Below are positions 1-7,837 of a stretch of DNA of 12,543 nucleotides, piece after piece. Source of the stretch: Hyphomicrobiales bacterium (GTDB lineage Bacteria; Pseudomonadota; Alphaproteobacteria; Rhizobiales; Aestuariivirgaceae); the NCBI GenBank assembly GCA_025362535.1, contig JANYGE010000130.1, positions 1 to 12,543 of the forward strand. The letters run 5' to 3'. The notes under the pieces are model-generated. The model did not search any database. It was given only the letters and a program-made list of their open reading frames with translations, and was not told where the DNA came from. The position numbers and the translations under genes are program-made. Each line of letters opens with the position of its first letter. Within the stretch, counting starts at the first letter, position 1.

Positions 1-1
1 G

Positions 2-178
2 AATGATGCCGCGTCAACCGAACTTTACTCCTGGACATTGGATACGGCATCAAGGCCGCTTCGCCCGGGCGAGACCACGAGTTTTGTGACCCGTGTTGCG
101 GCCCCTCCGGAACTTGCGAAGAACTTGCAGATTCGCTTTGCACATCCCGATGAAATAAGCTCAACTGCTAAATTATGA
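2..178 (+). CDS. C-terminal end of a probable zinc-ribbon (MJ0042-type) domain protein, partial
   Basis: Only the last 58 codons are in the window; the reading frame is open from base 2 to a TGA at 176-178. The visible protein has a Trp-Thr-Leu strand, an L-R-P-G-E-T turn, a T-R-V-A-A-P-P-E segment and an I-R-F-A strand, which suggests a small beta-sandwich end domain. This pattern resembles, from memory, the C-terminus of alphaproteobacterial proteins with an N-terminal MJ0042 zinc ribbon and a membrane helix, often found near hpt and ftsEX. The zinc ribbon itself would lie outside the window, so the family call is inference. The stop overlaps the hpt start as ATGA, so the two genes are probably one transcript with coupled translation. 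That the frame is coding is fairly sure from the overlap and the lack of another gene here; the product is less sure. Confidence 0.55.
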   Translation, partial: NDAASTELYSWTLDTASRPLRPGETTSFVTRVAAPPELAKNLQIRFAHPDEISSTAKL

Positions 179-723
179 GCTCAATCACCATTGACGGACA
201 TCGCATAGATGTCCTTTTTTCTGAAACTGAGATTGCTAAACGCATCACAGTTTTGGCTGCTGAAGTCGCGGCGCGCAAACCACACCGTTTGCTGGTCGTT
301 CCGGTTTTGAAAGGCAGCTTTATTTTCGCTGCCGATTTGATTCGCGCCATGCATCATGCTGGATTGTCGCCGGAAGTGGATTTTATGATTCTCGCCAGCT
401 ATCGCTCGGCGCAAAAATCTTCAGGGCAGGTCGATGTGTTGCGTGATATTGAATCAGCCGTGCAAGACCGCGATGTGTTGTTGGTCGATGACATTCTGGA
501 ATCGGGGCGTACCCTGGCTTTTGCTAAGGATTTGATCACGGCGCGTGGTGCCAAATCTGTCATGTCTTGTGTGTTGCTCGATAAGCCCGGACATTTGGCT
601 GCGAATATTAAAGCCGACTTTAGAGGGTTTGATTGTCCGGACCTGTTCGTGGTCGGCTATGGCATGGATATGGCACATCAGTTCCGTGAGCTGCCTTTTG
701 TCGGGCATGTGGTAACGGTCTAA
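175..723 (+). CDS. hpt: Hypoxanthine phosphoribosyltransferase
   Basis: This cytosolic purine-salvage enzyme joins hypoxanthine (and usually guanine) to the ribose-phosphate of PRPP, giving IMP or GMP and pyrophosphate. The 182-residue length is normal for a bacterial Hpt. The PRPP-binding loop is clear at residues 102-114 (LLVDDILESGRTL), with the two acidic residues D105-D106. The pyrophosphate loop L-K-G-S-F lies at 45-49, the Ser-Tyr of the flexible loop at about 75-76, and the purine-site lysine in L-L-D-K-P at 137. The ATG overlaps the upstream stop as ATGA and has no strong Shine-Dalgarno sequence, so it probably relies on translational coupling. The TAA stop interlocks with the stop of the convergent gene. 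Nothing is truncated or missing; a guanine-preferring or xanthine-accepting relative cannot be excluded from sequence alone. Confidence 0.95.
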   Translation: MSSITIDGHRIDVLFSETEIAKRITVLAAEVAARKPHRLLVVPVLKGSFIFAADLIRAMHHAGLSPEVDFMILASYRSAQKSSGQVDVLRDIESAVQDRDVLLVDDILESGRTLAFAKDLITARGAKSVMSCVLLDKPGHLAANIKADFRGFDCPDLFVVGYGMDMAHQFRELPFVGHVVTV

Positions 724-3200
724 TAAAGCCCCTTGAGCAAGCGCTCTATATAGCCCCTCTCAGTCTCGCCTAAGTTCTGATCATTGCTGCGGTTGCGCAG
801 TTGCTCCAAAATTTCTCTGGCGCGTTTGATGGCCATTTCAGACGGTACAGCGTTTTTGTTCGGTCCTTGATCAGGATTGTTGGTGCCACGTGGGCGGCCC
901 AGTGGATCATCATCAGTGCCACCAGCTTCGCCATCTTTACCCTGCTGTCCGGTTTTACCTTGGCCTTGTTGAGCTAGTTTTTCGCCAAGCTTTTTAGCGC
1001 CCTGTTGCATTTGCTGCATGGCTTGGCCTTGCTGCTGCAAGGCATCATCTTTGGAACCTTGGCGTAAGGAGCCTTCAGCGCCCTTCATATTCTTTGTAGC
1101 ATCGCCCAAATTGCCTTTGGTTTCACCGTCTAATTCATTCTGCAGGCGGTCAAGTTGATCGGAAAGGCTGCCCTGTCGGTCAGCCAAATTGGAACCGTCA
1201 TCAGGCTTGCCGTTCGAACCAGGTTGGTCGCCGGGCTGATCGCCACCATTTTGGGGAAGGCGCTGGGTTTTATCCATCAGCTCTTGCTGGCGGCGCATCA
1301 TATTTGAAAGCTCGTCGAGCTTCTCCTGCAAGGAAGGATCTCCATTCTGATCGGCTTGATCACCCATGCCTGGCTGCAAATTCTGCAGGAGCTTATCGAG
1401 CTCGGAGAGCAATTTTTCAGCAGAATCCTTCGAACCACTTTCAGAGAGCTTCTTGATGTCATCCAACATCTTTTGAAGTTGCTCTTTGCTGATTTCACGA
1501 CTCTTTTGGTGGTCTTTATTTCCACCTTCCGCCTGGCGCTTTTCAGCTTCTTTGCGCATCTGGTCGAGCAGGCGGTCCATGGCTTTGCGCATTTTATCGG
1601 TGAGCTCGGCAATTCTCTCCGGTGGTGCGCCATTGCGCAGGGCCTGTTCCAGCTGTTGCTTGAGAGCTCTCAGCTCGGCACGGGCATCGGCAAGCTCACC
1701 ATCTTCAATAGCTATAGCGATGGGCCACAGGTTGGCCACAGCCTCTCCAACAGTGTCAGTATCTCCGGCATTGGCCAGAGATGATTTGATGACGGAAAGA
1801 TTGAGAATGAGGCCGGTTTGTTCGGCTATACTGTAGGGATAGGCTAACATAGCATCAAGCATCACAGCCACATCAGGGGCAGAATCAGGATTGAGAATCA
1901 GGCTCTTACGTTGCTCAATAAGGGCTTGGGCAAGGGGCTTATAGAAATTGCGTTCAGGTAATTTGAAGCGTTTTGGTTCGGTGGACGTCGTATGGCCTGC
2001 CGCGTCAGTTGCAGTGAGGACCACTTCAACATAGAGGCCTGCCCAAGCGTGCGAGCTTAAATCTTGCGTGGTCTCACCACTCTCGGATTTTGCATTGGGA
2101 TGGCGCAATGCAATTTTGAAACTTGGTGGATCAAAGAGAAACACACCATTATTCTCGAAGCCCACGGTATCTTCTTGTTGGTCAGCCAAAGAGATTTCGG
2201 CCGTGATGGATTTTACGCCATAATCATCAGAGGTTTCCCAGCTGAGATTTAGCCCCCCTAATCTTTCAGCTTTGGGTTCGCCAGTGAGTTTGATCTTAGG
2301 CGGCTCATCGGGAATGAGGGCTATGGGCCAACTGGCCAGTTCCTTTGCGCCGTCAAAGAGCTTCACATGCAGCGGGCGTTCGATTTTTATCTCGCTGGTG
2401 AAACTTGATTCACTCGTCTTCGATAGAGCTGTGATTGATTTAAGCTCAGTGTCCGAACCGTCCAAAGCATAAAATGCCAGACGCGGTTTTTCAGCGCCCT
2501 GCACGCGCAGGCTCAGGCTGGCGGTTTCTGGAATCAGAATATCGGAACCATCCGCCAGCTTTTCACGCATGGCCGGGCTGGAGAGCAGAATGGGGGCTTT
2601 GCCCGTATAGGCTGGTGGTTTGAGCCACGCATCTATGGTGAGGGGTTGTCGCTGCACGGGTGCCGTCAGGTTTGCTGCATTTATGGTATTCGAAACTAAA
2701 TCGCCCGGGCCCAAAAGAAGAGCCGATAGCGCTGCGAGGGCAACCGGAACTCTGAATGCGCGGGGATCGAAATTTCGCCAAGCTGATTTTGGTGCTGAAA
2801 TCTTTACAGCACTTAACGCTGCCAGTTTGCGGTGTTGGTGTTCTTCCCACAGGGTTGCAGTTTCAGGGCTTTGTAATTCAGCCACAAGCGCATCATTATG
2901 GCTAGACACTGTGCGGTGATTGATGTTGGAAGCTTCTTCCATGCGCCGCATGGCGGTGAGTTGGCTTGGGGCCTTTATTTGAACGACCCAGCGCAATGAC
3001 GCAAGAAAGCCCAATGCCAAAATACTGAGAACAGAAATCTGCAGCCATTTTGGCAGCTGCAATAGGAACCCCGAAGCACTTACAATAACCACAAGCCCCA
3101 ATACCAAAGCGGGTATCTGGATGGCCGACCATAGGTTTTCCAGAAACAGGGCCGCCCTTTGCAGGGTGATCTTGCGGGTGAGGGGTGAATATTTGCTCAT
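720..3200 (-). CDS. DUF4175 / TIGR02302 family large membrane protein of unknown function
   Basis: This 826-residue protein matches, from memory of its layout and position beside lysA, the TIGR02302/DUF4175 family of alphaproteobacteria, whose role is unknown. The N-terminus has two hydrophobic helices (about 30-48 and 55-73), a charged cytoplasmic-looking segment with many Glu and His (about 85-140), and a third helix (about 150-166). A long beta-rich region follows (about 185-415), probably periplasmic, containing D-E-P-P-K and D-D-Y-G-V turns seen in Ig-like folds. Next come a helical region (420-520), charged coiled coils (500-610 and 620-645) and a Gln/Gly/Asp-rich low-complexity stretch (about 645-785). 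The protein ends in a basic and acidic helix (786-826) containing R-E-I-L-E and Y-I-E-R-L-L. It is the last gene of the argH-lptM-lysA operon, 50 bases after lysA. The chosen ATG gives a normal length; the ribosome site is weak (GGGG close to the start). No enzymatic motif is seen. Confidence 0.85.
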   Translation of the reverse strand: MSKYSPLTRKITLQRAALFLENLWSAIQIPALVLGLVVIVSASGFLLQLPKWLQISVLSILALGFLASLRWVVQIKAPSQLTAMRRMEEASNINHRTVSSHNDALVAELQSPETATLWEEHQHRKLAALSAVKISAPKSAWRNFDPRAFRVPVALAALSALLLGPGDLVSNTINAANLTAPVQRQPLTIDAWLKPPAYTGKAPILLSSPAMREKLADGSDILIPETASLSLRVQGAEKPRLAFYALDGSDTELKSITALSKTSESSFTSEIKIERPLHVKLFDGAKELASWPIALIPDEPPKIKLTGEPKAERLGGLNLSWETSDDYGVKSITAEISLADQQEDTVGFENNGVFLFDPPSFKIALRHPNAKSESGETTQDLSSHAWAGLYVEVVLTATDAAGHTTSTEPKRFKLPERNFYKPLAQALIEQRKSLILNPDSAPDVAVMLDAMLAYPYSIAEQTGLILNLSVIKSSLANAGDTDTVGEAVANLWPIAIAIEDGELADARAELRALKQQLEQALRNGAPPERIAELTDKMRKAMDRLLDQMRKEAEKRQAEGGNKDHQKSREISKEQLQKMLDDIKKLSESGSKDSAEKLLSELDKLLQNLQPGMGDQADQNGDPSLQEKLDELSNMMRRQQELMDKTQRLPQNGGDQPGDQPGSNGKPDDGSNLADRQGSLSDQLDRLQNELDGETKGNLGDATKNMKGAEGSLRQGSKDDALQQQGQAMQQMQQGAKKLGEKLAQQGQGKTGQQGKDGEAGGTDDDPLGRPRGTNNPDQGPNKNAVPSEMAIKRAREILEQLRNRSNDQNLGETERGYIERLLKGLY

Positions 3201-3250
3201 GGCCCCAATCTATAGCATAAATGGGCTAAATTAGGGTTGATGCAAAAGAA

Positions 3251-4516
3251 CTATTTTTGCCAAGGGGCAAGTTCATCAAGCCCAATCAATTCTTCATAGG
3301 TTTGGCGCGCGCGCACAATGGCAAAACTTCCGCCATTGACTAAAATTTCCGGCACAAGTGGCCTTGAATTGTAAGTGCCGGATTGCACGGCACCATAGGC
3401 ACCCGCTGTCATGGTGGCCAAAAGGTCACCTTGGTGCAATTTCGGCAGGCGGCGCGATTTGGCCAAATAATCGCCAGACTCGCAGACGGGACCCACCACA
3501 TCGGCCTCAAAAGTTTCAGCGCTGCGGGATTCTTCTACGGCGATAATGTCGTGATAGGCGTCATAGAGTGTGGGGCGGATCAGATCATTCATTGCGGCAT
3601 CTTGGATGACGAAGTGGCGGCCTTCATTTTCTTTAATGTAAATGACGCGGCTCACCAGAATACCGGCATTGCCCACGATCATGCGGCCTGGCTCCATCAT
3701 ATATTTCAAGCCGAGATGGCCGAGGGTGCGTTTGACCATTGCGGCATATTCATCTGGGTGAGGCGGAATATCGTTATCGCCACGATAAGGCACACCAAGG
3801 CCGCCACCCAAATCCAAATGGCGGATATTATGCCCTTCAGATTTTAGTTTGCTCACGAGTTCGGCCATTAATTTGAAAGCTTGCTCGAAAGGAGCAAGCT
3901 CGGTGATCTGGCTGCCGATATGCATATCAACGCCGGATACATCAATGTTTGGAAGTGCGGCAGCGCGGGCATAGACTTCAGAGCTTCGCAAATAAGAAAT
4001 GCCAAATTTATTATCGGCCTTGCCCGTGGTAATTTTGGCATGGGTCTTTGCATCGACATCGGGGTTCACGCGGATCGAAACCGAGGCACGTTGGCCCACA
4101 CGCTGGGCCACTTCGGAGAGCAACTCCAATTCAGGCTCTGATTCAACATTGAAACAGGCAATGCCCTCTTTCAAAGCAAAGGCCATTTCCCGCGCGGTTT
4201 TGCCAACACCTGAAAAGACAATCTTGCGGGCGGGAACACCCACAGCTAAAGCGCGGCGAAGCTCACCTTCGGACACCACATCCATGCCAGATCCCAGAGC
4301 CGCCATGGTTTTGAGAACCGCCTGATTGGAATTGGCCTTCATTGCATAACAGAGCAAGTGCTCGGTTCCGGCAAAGGCATCATTCATCACTTTGAAATGG
4401 CGCTGCAAGGTGGCTGTCGAATAGCAATAAAAAGGTGTACCCACTTCATCCGCAAGTTGCTTCAGATTCACATCCTCGGCATGCAGAATGCCGTCCTTAT
4501 AGGAGAAGTGATGCAT
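3251..4516 (-). CDS. lysA: Diaminopimelate decarboxylase
   Basis: LysA is a PLP-dependent, fold-III enzyme that decarboxylates meso-diaminopimelate to L-lysine, the last step of lysine synthesis. The 421-residue length is typical. Visible motifs are the PLP lysine in Y-A-M-K-A-N (K60), H199 in H-I-G-S-Q, the phosphate-binding G-G-G at 237-239, E-P-G-R at 275-278, the second-subunit catalytic cysteine in G-P-V-C-E-S-G-D (C345) and Y374 in G-A-Y-G. The cysteine motif separates it from ornithine or arginine decarboxylases that share the fold only in part. The start lies 2 bases after the stop of the LptM-like gene and has no Shine-Dalgarno sequence of its own, so translation probably depends on re-initiation after that small gene. 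All expected catalytic residues are present. Confidence 0.97.
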   Translation of the reverse strand: MHHFSYKDGILHAEDVNLKQLADEVGTPFYCYSTATLQRHFKVMNDAFAGTEHLLCYAMKANSNQAVLKTMAALGSGMDVVSEGELRRALAVGVPARKIVFSGVGKTAREMAFALKEGIACFNVESEPELELLSEVAQRVGQRASVSIRVNPDVDAKTHAKITTGKADNKFGISYLRSSEVYARAAALPNIDVSGVDMHIGSQITELAPFEQAFKLMAELVSKLKSEGHNIRHLDLGGGLGVPYRGDNDIPPHPDEYAAMVKRTLGHLGLKYMMEPGRMIVGNAGILVSRVIYIKENEGRHFVIQDAAMNDLIRPTLYDAYHDIIAVEESRSAETFEADVVGPVCESGDYLAKSRRLPKLHQGDLLATMTAGAYGAVQSGTYNSRPLVPEILVNGGSFAIVRARQTYEELIGLDELAPWQK

Positions 4517-4518
4517 GA

Positions 4519-4635
4519 TTAGTTCTGGCTGGTGAGGGTGGGTTTTGGTGCTTCAGGATCACCCCTCACGCCACACCCCGCAAGGGTGGAGACGATGATG
4601 GCCGCTAGAATGGCTTGTTTAAAATAAATCATCAT
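4519..4635 (-). CDS. lptM: Small LptM-like (YifL-family) lipoprotein
   Basis: This is a 38-residue gene that fills the space between argH and lysA almost exactly: 3 bases after the argH stop and 2 bases before the lysA start. The protein has a short basic start, a hydrophobic stretch (about 7-18), a lipobox L-A-G-C with the lipidated cysteine at 21, then C-G-x-R-G-x-P-x-x-P and a short polar tail. The lipobox followed by C-G-x-[KR]-G is the signature of the LptM family, outer-membrane lipoproteins that in E. coli bind the LptDE lipopolysaccharide translocon and help LptD form its native disulfides. A homologue commonly sits beside lysA or dapF in proteobacteria. The call rests on this motif and the position. 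A ribosome site (GGGAAG) lies in the last argH codons. Two ATG codons in a row open the gene; the second would give 37 residues. The function in this organism is inferred. Confidence 0.85.
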   Translation of the reverse strand: MMIYFKQAILAAIIVSTLAGCGVRGDPEAPKPTLTSQN

Positions 4636-4638
4636 CGC

Positions 4639-6024
4639 TCACTTCCCTTTCGAGGCTCGTAGCCAACGTCTGGCTTCGCGGCGCACGTTTGCAGGTGCTG
4701 TGCCGCCAAAGCTGGTTCTGGACGCCACAGAGGCCTCAACTGTCAGACGCTTGTAAACGTCCTTGGTGATGCCGCCATGGATGGCTTGCATGTCTTCTAA
4801 CCGAAGTTCGGAAAGTGTACAGGATTTTTTTTCGGCCAAGGCTACCACACGGCCCGTGACATGGTGGGCTTCACGGAATGGCATTTTAAGAACCTGCACC
4901 AGCCAATCGGCCAAATCAGTGGCGGTTGAATAATCGGCATTGGCGGCGGCTTTTAAGGTTGCAACCTGTGGCTCCATATCGCGCACCATTCCAGCCATAG
5001 CAGCAATGGCCAATGCGAAATTATCGAGTGCATCAAAAGTCAGCTCTTTGTCTTCCTGCATATCCTTGGCATAGGCCATGGGAAGGCCCTTCATCACCAT
5101 GGCGAGCGCTGTGAAAGCTCCCAAAATGCGCCCTGGTTTGGCGCGGATCAATTCAGCCGCATCAGGGTTACGTTTTTGCGGCATAATGGAGGAGCCGGTG
5201 GTGAATTTATCTGAAAGCTTCACAAAGCGGAATTGTGACGAACACCAGATCACGATTTCCTCGGCCAATCTGGAAAGATGGATCGATGAAATGGTGCAGG
5301 CGGATAGTACTTCTAAAATATAGTCACGCGCTGAAACAGCATCCATAGAATTGCGCATCGGGCCGGAAAACCCCAAATCCTTTGAGGTCATGTGCCGATC
5401 AATCGGATAAGATGTACCAGCCAAAGCAGCAGCCCCTAATGCATTTTCATTCACGCGCTTTCTGGCATCGGCCAATCTGGCGCGATCCCGCCCCAGCATT
5501 TCAACATAGGCCAACAGATGATGACCGAAAGTTACGGGCTGAGCAGATTGCAAATGGGTGAAACCTGGCATTAAGGTAGCGGCATGGGCTTCAGCTTTGC
5601 TGGCTAAAGCGACTTGTAATTCTTGCAGAGCAGCGTCAAGAGCATCGACGCAATCCCTGACATAGAGACGCATATCAGTGACGGCTTGGTCATTGCGTGA
5701 TCTTGCTGTGTGCAAGCGGCCAGCAGCATCACCGATCAATTCTTTGAGGCGCGATTCCACATTGAGATGAATATCCTCAAGTGCGGCTGAAAACTTAAAC
5801 TTGCCTTGCTCAATCTCATTCAAAATTTGATCAAGACCTTTGCCAATGTCGGCAGCGTCGGATTTTGTGATAATGCCCTGCTTGGCTAACATTGCCGCAT
5901 GGGCCTTGGAACCTGCAATATCTTGGGCATATAGGCGTTGATCAAAATTAATTGATGCGTTTATTTCCGCCATTATGGCAGAAGGACCTTCTTTAAACCG
6001 CCCGCCCCACATTTTATTGGTCAT
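4639..6024 (-). CDS. argH: Argininosuccinate lyase
   Basis: ArgH cleaves argininosuccinate to arginine and fumarate, the last step of arginine synthesis, as a cytosolic homotetramer. The signature [11 protein letters not shown] lies at about residues 277-287 and holds the catalytic serine in its flexible loop. The substrate-binding segment H-T-A-R-S-R-N-D-Q is at about 105-113, and the catalytic Thr-His pair is in G-F-T-H-L-Q at about 156-157. The 461-residue length is normal. Two adjacent ATG codons are possible. I chose the second because an AAAGGA ribosome site (6031-6036) lies 6 bases from it but only 3 from the first, and because it gives the usual [10 protein letters not shown] opening; the first start would end at 6027. 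It is the first gene of the argH-lptM-lysA-DUF4175 operon and diverges from the TlpA-like gene. Confidence 0.97.
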   Translation of the reverse strand: MTNKMWGGRFKEGPSAIMAEINASINFDQRLYAQDIAGSKAHAAMLAKQGIITKSDAADIGKGLDQILNEIEQGKFKFSAALEDIHLNVESRLKELIGDAAGRLHTARSRNDQAVTDMRLYVRDCVDALDAALQELQVALASKAEAHAATLMPGFTHLQSAQPVTFGHHLLAYVEMLGRDRARLADARKRVNENALGAAALAGTSYPIDRHMTSKDLGFSGPMRNSMDAVSARDYILEVLSACTISSIHLSRLAEEIVIWCSSQFRFVKLSDKFTTGSSIMPQKRNPDAAELIRAKPGRILGAFTALAMVMKGLPMAYAKDMQEDKELTFDALDNFALAIAAMAGMVRDMEPQVATLKAAANADYSTATDLADWLVQVLKMPFREAHHVTGRVVALAEKKSCTLSELRLEDMQAIHGGITKDVYKRLTVEASVASRTSFGGTAPANVRREARRWLRASKGK

Positions 6025-6030
6025 CATAAA

Positions 6031-6036
6031 TCCTTT
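6031..6036 (-). promoter_or_regulatory. Ribosome binding site of argH
   Basis: The minus strand reads AAAGGA here. It is 3 bases from the first ATG of argH and 6 bases from the second, so it favours the second ATG as the start. Confidence 0.55.
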
Positions 6037-6057
6037 GTCGCATCTGAGAGTGAACTT

Positions 6058-6621
6058 ATGAAAAAGCTTACGCCCATTCTGCTTTTAATCGCCGTTGCTG
6101 GTTTTAGCCTTTACTGGCTTCAAGGGGGCACGCGCAAGGTGCCTGATGCAACACCAGCATTCACCATGGCAGCTTTTATCAAACATCTTGAGCCGAAGGA
6201 CTTAGCGCCATTCAGTTTTGCCGATGGAACCGGAGAGATAAAAGATTTATCGCAGTGGAAGGGTAGGGTCGTTCTCCTCAATCTCTGGGCCACTTGGTGC
6301 GCGCCTTGTCGCAAGGAAATGCCAGAATTGGCGAAGTTGCAAAAACTGCTCGGTTCAGCAGATTTTGAAGTGGTGGCGCTCAGCGAAGATTTGAAAGGGG
6401 CTGAGGCATCGGCTGCGTTTCTGAAAGAGGCAGGTGTCGATAATCTTGCCCTTTATGTGGATCCCAAAGCAACGGCTTTGGCTGCCATCCAGTCTGTTGG
6501 CTTGCCGACGACCTTGCTGATTGATCGCAATGGCAGGGAGGTCGGGCGCTTGCTTGGGCCAGCTGAATGGGCGTCGGAGGATGCGCAGAAATTGGTGAAG
6601 GCGGCGCTTGATGCAAAGTGA
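6058..6621 (+). CDS. tlpA: TlpA-like membrane-anchored thiol:disulfide oxidoreductase
   Basis: The 187-residue protein has one N-terminal hydrophobic helix (about 5-21) that would anchor it in the inner membrane with the rest in the periplasm. The thioredoxin fold carries W-C-A-P-C at 80-84 within [10 protein letters not shown] and the cis-proline at 150 in V-G-L-P-T-T. The residues between the helix and the fold fit the TlpA/ResA/CcmG group. In Bradyrhizobium, TlpA is a periplasmic reductant for maturation of cytochrome oxidase, and that or cytochrome c maturation is the likely role here. It diverges from argH with about 30 bases between starts; a GAGAG ribosome site lies 7 bases before the ATG. 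The 3' end overlaps the YjbR-family gene by 11 bases. The exact target protein cannot be read from the sequence. Confidence 0.9.
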   Translation: MKKLTPILLLIAVAGFSLYWLQGGTRKVPDATPAFTMAAFIKHLEPKDLAPFSFADGTGEIKDLSQWKGRVVLLNLWATWCAPCRKEMPELAKLQKLLGSADFEVVALSEDLKGAEASAAFLKEAGVDNLALYVDPKATALAAIQSVGLPTTLLIDRNGREVGRLLGPAEWASEDAQKLVKAALDAK

Positions 6622-6931
6622 TGATTTCAGGCGCTTGGCTTTAATCTTGCCGGAGGCCGAAGAGAAATCACATTTCGGCAAAGCCGATTTTCGGGTGCGG
6701 GACAAGATTTTTGCGGGTTTTAATGACAAGGGCCGTGCCTATGTGAAATTGGTGCCAGAGCAGCAAGAAATGCTTGTGGCGGCTGAACCCCTTTTGATTT
6801 CACCCATACCTGGTGGCTGGGGCAAGAAAGGTTGGACATTGGTTGACCACATTAAAGGTGATGAGGCCCTTCTCAAAAGTATCTTGCTCATGGCATGGAA
6901 AAATGTGGCGCCAAAATCTTTACAGAGTTAG
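6611..6931 (+). CDS. MmcQ/YjbR family protein
   Basis: The 106-residue protein fits the MmcQ/YjbR family, small proteins with a fold similar to a DNA-binding wing domain but of unproven function. Supporting features are the opening D-F-R-R-L-A-L-I-L-P-E-A-E-E (residues 4-17), then H-F-G-K-A-D-F-R-V (about 20-28), F-A-G, a K-L-V-P-E-Q strand pair, and a C-terminal G-W-G-K-K-G-W-T-L segment before a final helix. I chose the ATG at 6611 over the TTG at 6608 because a GAAGG ribosome site (6597-6601) lies 9 bases upstream. The start is inside the last codons of the TlpA-like gene, so the two are probably co-transcribed and coupled, though no shared function is evident. The stop interlocks with that of hbd on the other strand. 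Confidence 0.85.
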   Translation: MQSDDFRRLALILPEAEEKSHFGKADFRVRDKIFAGFNDKGRAYVKLVPEQQEMLVAAEPLLISPIPGGWGKKGWTLVDHIKGDEALLKSILLMAWKNVAPKSLQS

Positions 6932-7803
6932 CGCGTGGGCACTGGCACTTCGCCTCTATAATCATAGAAGCCGCGTTTTACCTTGCGGCCGAGCCACCCG
7001 GCTTCCACATATTTAACCAGCAGCGGGCAGGGGCGGTATTTTGAATCGCTTAGGCCTTCATGCAGGACTTGCATCACGGAGAGGCAGGTATCCAAACCGA
7101 TAAAATCGGCAAGCTCTAATGGCCCCATTGGATGATGGGCGCCAAGCTTCATGGCGGTGTCGATGGCTTCAACACCGCCTACACCTTCATAAAGCGTGTA
7201 GACCGCTTCGTTGATCATCGGCAGCAAGATGCGATTGACGATGAAGGCCGGGAAATCTTCGGAGATGGCGGTGGTTTTGCCCAGTGATTTGGCAAATTCA
7301 TTGATGGTCTGAAACACGGTTTCATCGGTGGCAATGCCACGAATGAGTTCAACCAATTCCATCACGGGAACTGGGTTCATAAAATGAATGCCCATAAAAC
7401 GCTCGGGGCGGCCAGTTGTGGCGGCAAGTCTGGTGATGGAAATTGAAGAGGTGTTGGAACTCACAATACAGTCTGGTTTCAAATGTGGACAGACGGCCTC
7501 AAAAATTTGGTGCTTGATGGCTTCTTTTTCGGTGGCTGATTCAATGATCAGATCATAGTCGGCGAAATTTTCATAACTTGTAACGGATGAAATATGTGAC
7601 AGCGTTGATTTGCGTTGGTCGTCGGTTAGTTTTCCTGATTTCACCCGCCTCGCCAAATTTGCGTCGATATTTGCAAGGCCTGCAGCGGTGCGTTCGGGGC
7701 TCATATCGTGGAGGCCCACATGATAGCCAGCCGTCGCGCAGACTTGGGCAATGCCGCAGCCCATCTGCCCCGCGCCAATAATGCCGACCTTTGCAATTTT
7801 CAT
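6928..7803 (-). CDS. hbd: 3-hydroxybutyryl-CoA dehydrogenase
   Basis: This cytosolic enzyme oxidises 3-hydroxyacyl-CoA, chiefly 3-hydroxybutyryl-CoA, to the 3-keto form with NAD(P). The 291-residue length fits the single-domain FadB2/Hbd type and not the large FadB fusion. The dinucleotide-binding loop G-A-G-Q-M-G is at 10-15. The motif S-S-N-T-S-S at 115-120, and H-F-M-N-P at 140-144 with the catalytic pair H140 and E152, agree with the human enzyme's His-Glu spacing of 12. N-R-I-L-L-P-M-I-N-E-A opens the helical dimerisation domain. A GGGAAG ribosome site lies about 7 bases before the ATG. In related genomes the gene often follows etfA directly; here a divergent MFS gene lies between. Likely roles are fatty acid, butyrate or polyhydroxybutyrate metabolism; the preferred chain length is not readable. 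Confidence 0.95.
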   Translation of the reverse strand: MKIAKVGIIGAGQMGCGIAQVCATAGYHVGLHDMSPERTAAGLANIDANLARRVKSGKLTDDQRKSTLSHISSVTSYENFADYDLIIESATEKEAIKHQIFEAVCPHLKPDCIVSSNTSSISITRLAATTGRPERFMGIHFMNPVPVMELVELIRGIATDETVFQTINEFAKSLGKTTAISEDFPAFIVNRILLPMINEAVYTLYEGVGGVEAIDTAMKLGAHHPMGPLELADFIGLDTCLSVMQVLHEGLSDSKYRPCPLLVKYVEAGWLGRKVKRGFYDYRGEVPVPTR

Positions 7804-7837
7804 ATTGGACTTCCCAAACTTATCTCTTCAAAGTGGC

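Noticed and set aside
1356..1784. 142-codon + strand frame inside the DUF4175 gene
   Set aside because: It is a shadow of the coiled-coil coding region; it has no family features and lies wholly antisense to a well-supported gene.
3201..3250. Promoter for the DUF4175 gene in the 50-base gap after lysA
   Set aside because: A TTGCAT box is present, but A/T-rich -10 candidates are either 19-20 bases away or too close to the ATG, so I see no acceptable promoter.
3383..3847. 154-codon + strand frame inside lysA
   Set aside because: Antisense to the catalytic C-terminal half of LysA, with no recognisable domain or ribosome site.
6355..6729. 124-codon minus-strand frame across the TlpA-like and YjbR-family genes
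   Set aside because: It crosses two overlapping + strand genes that both have clear family features; composition is basic and unlike a folded protein.
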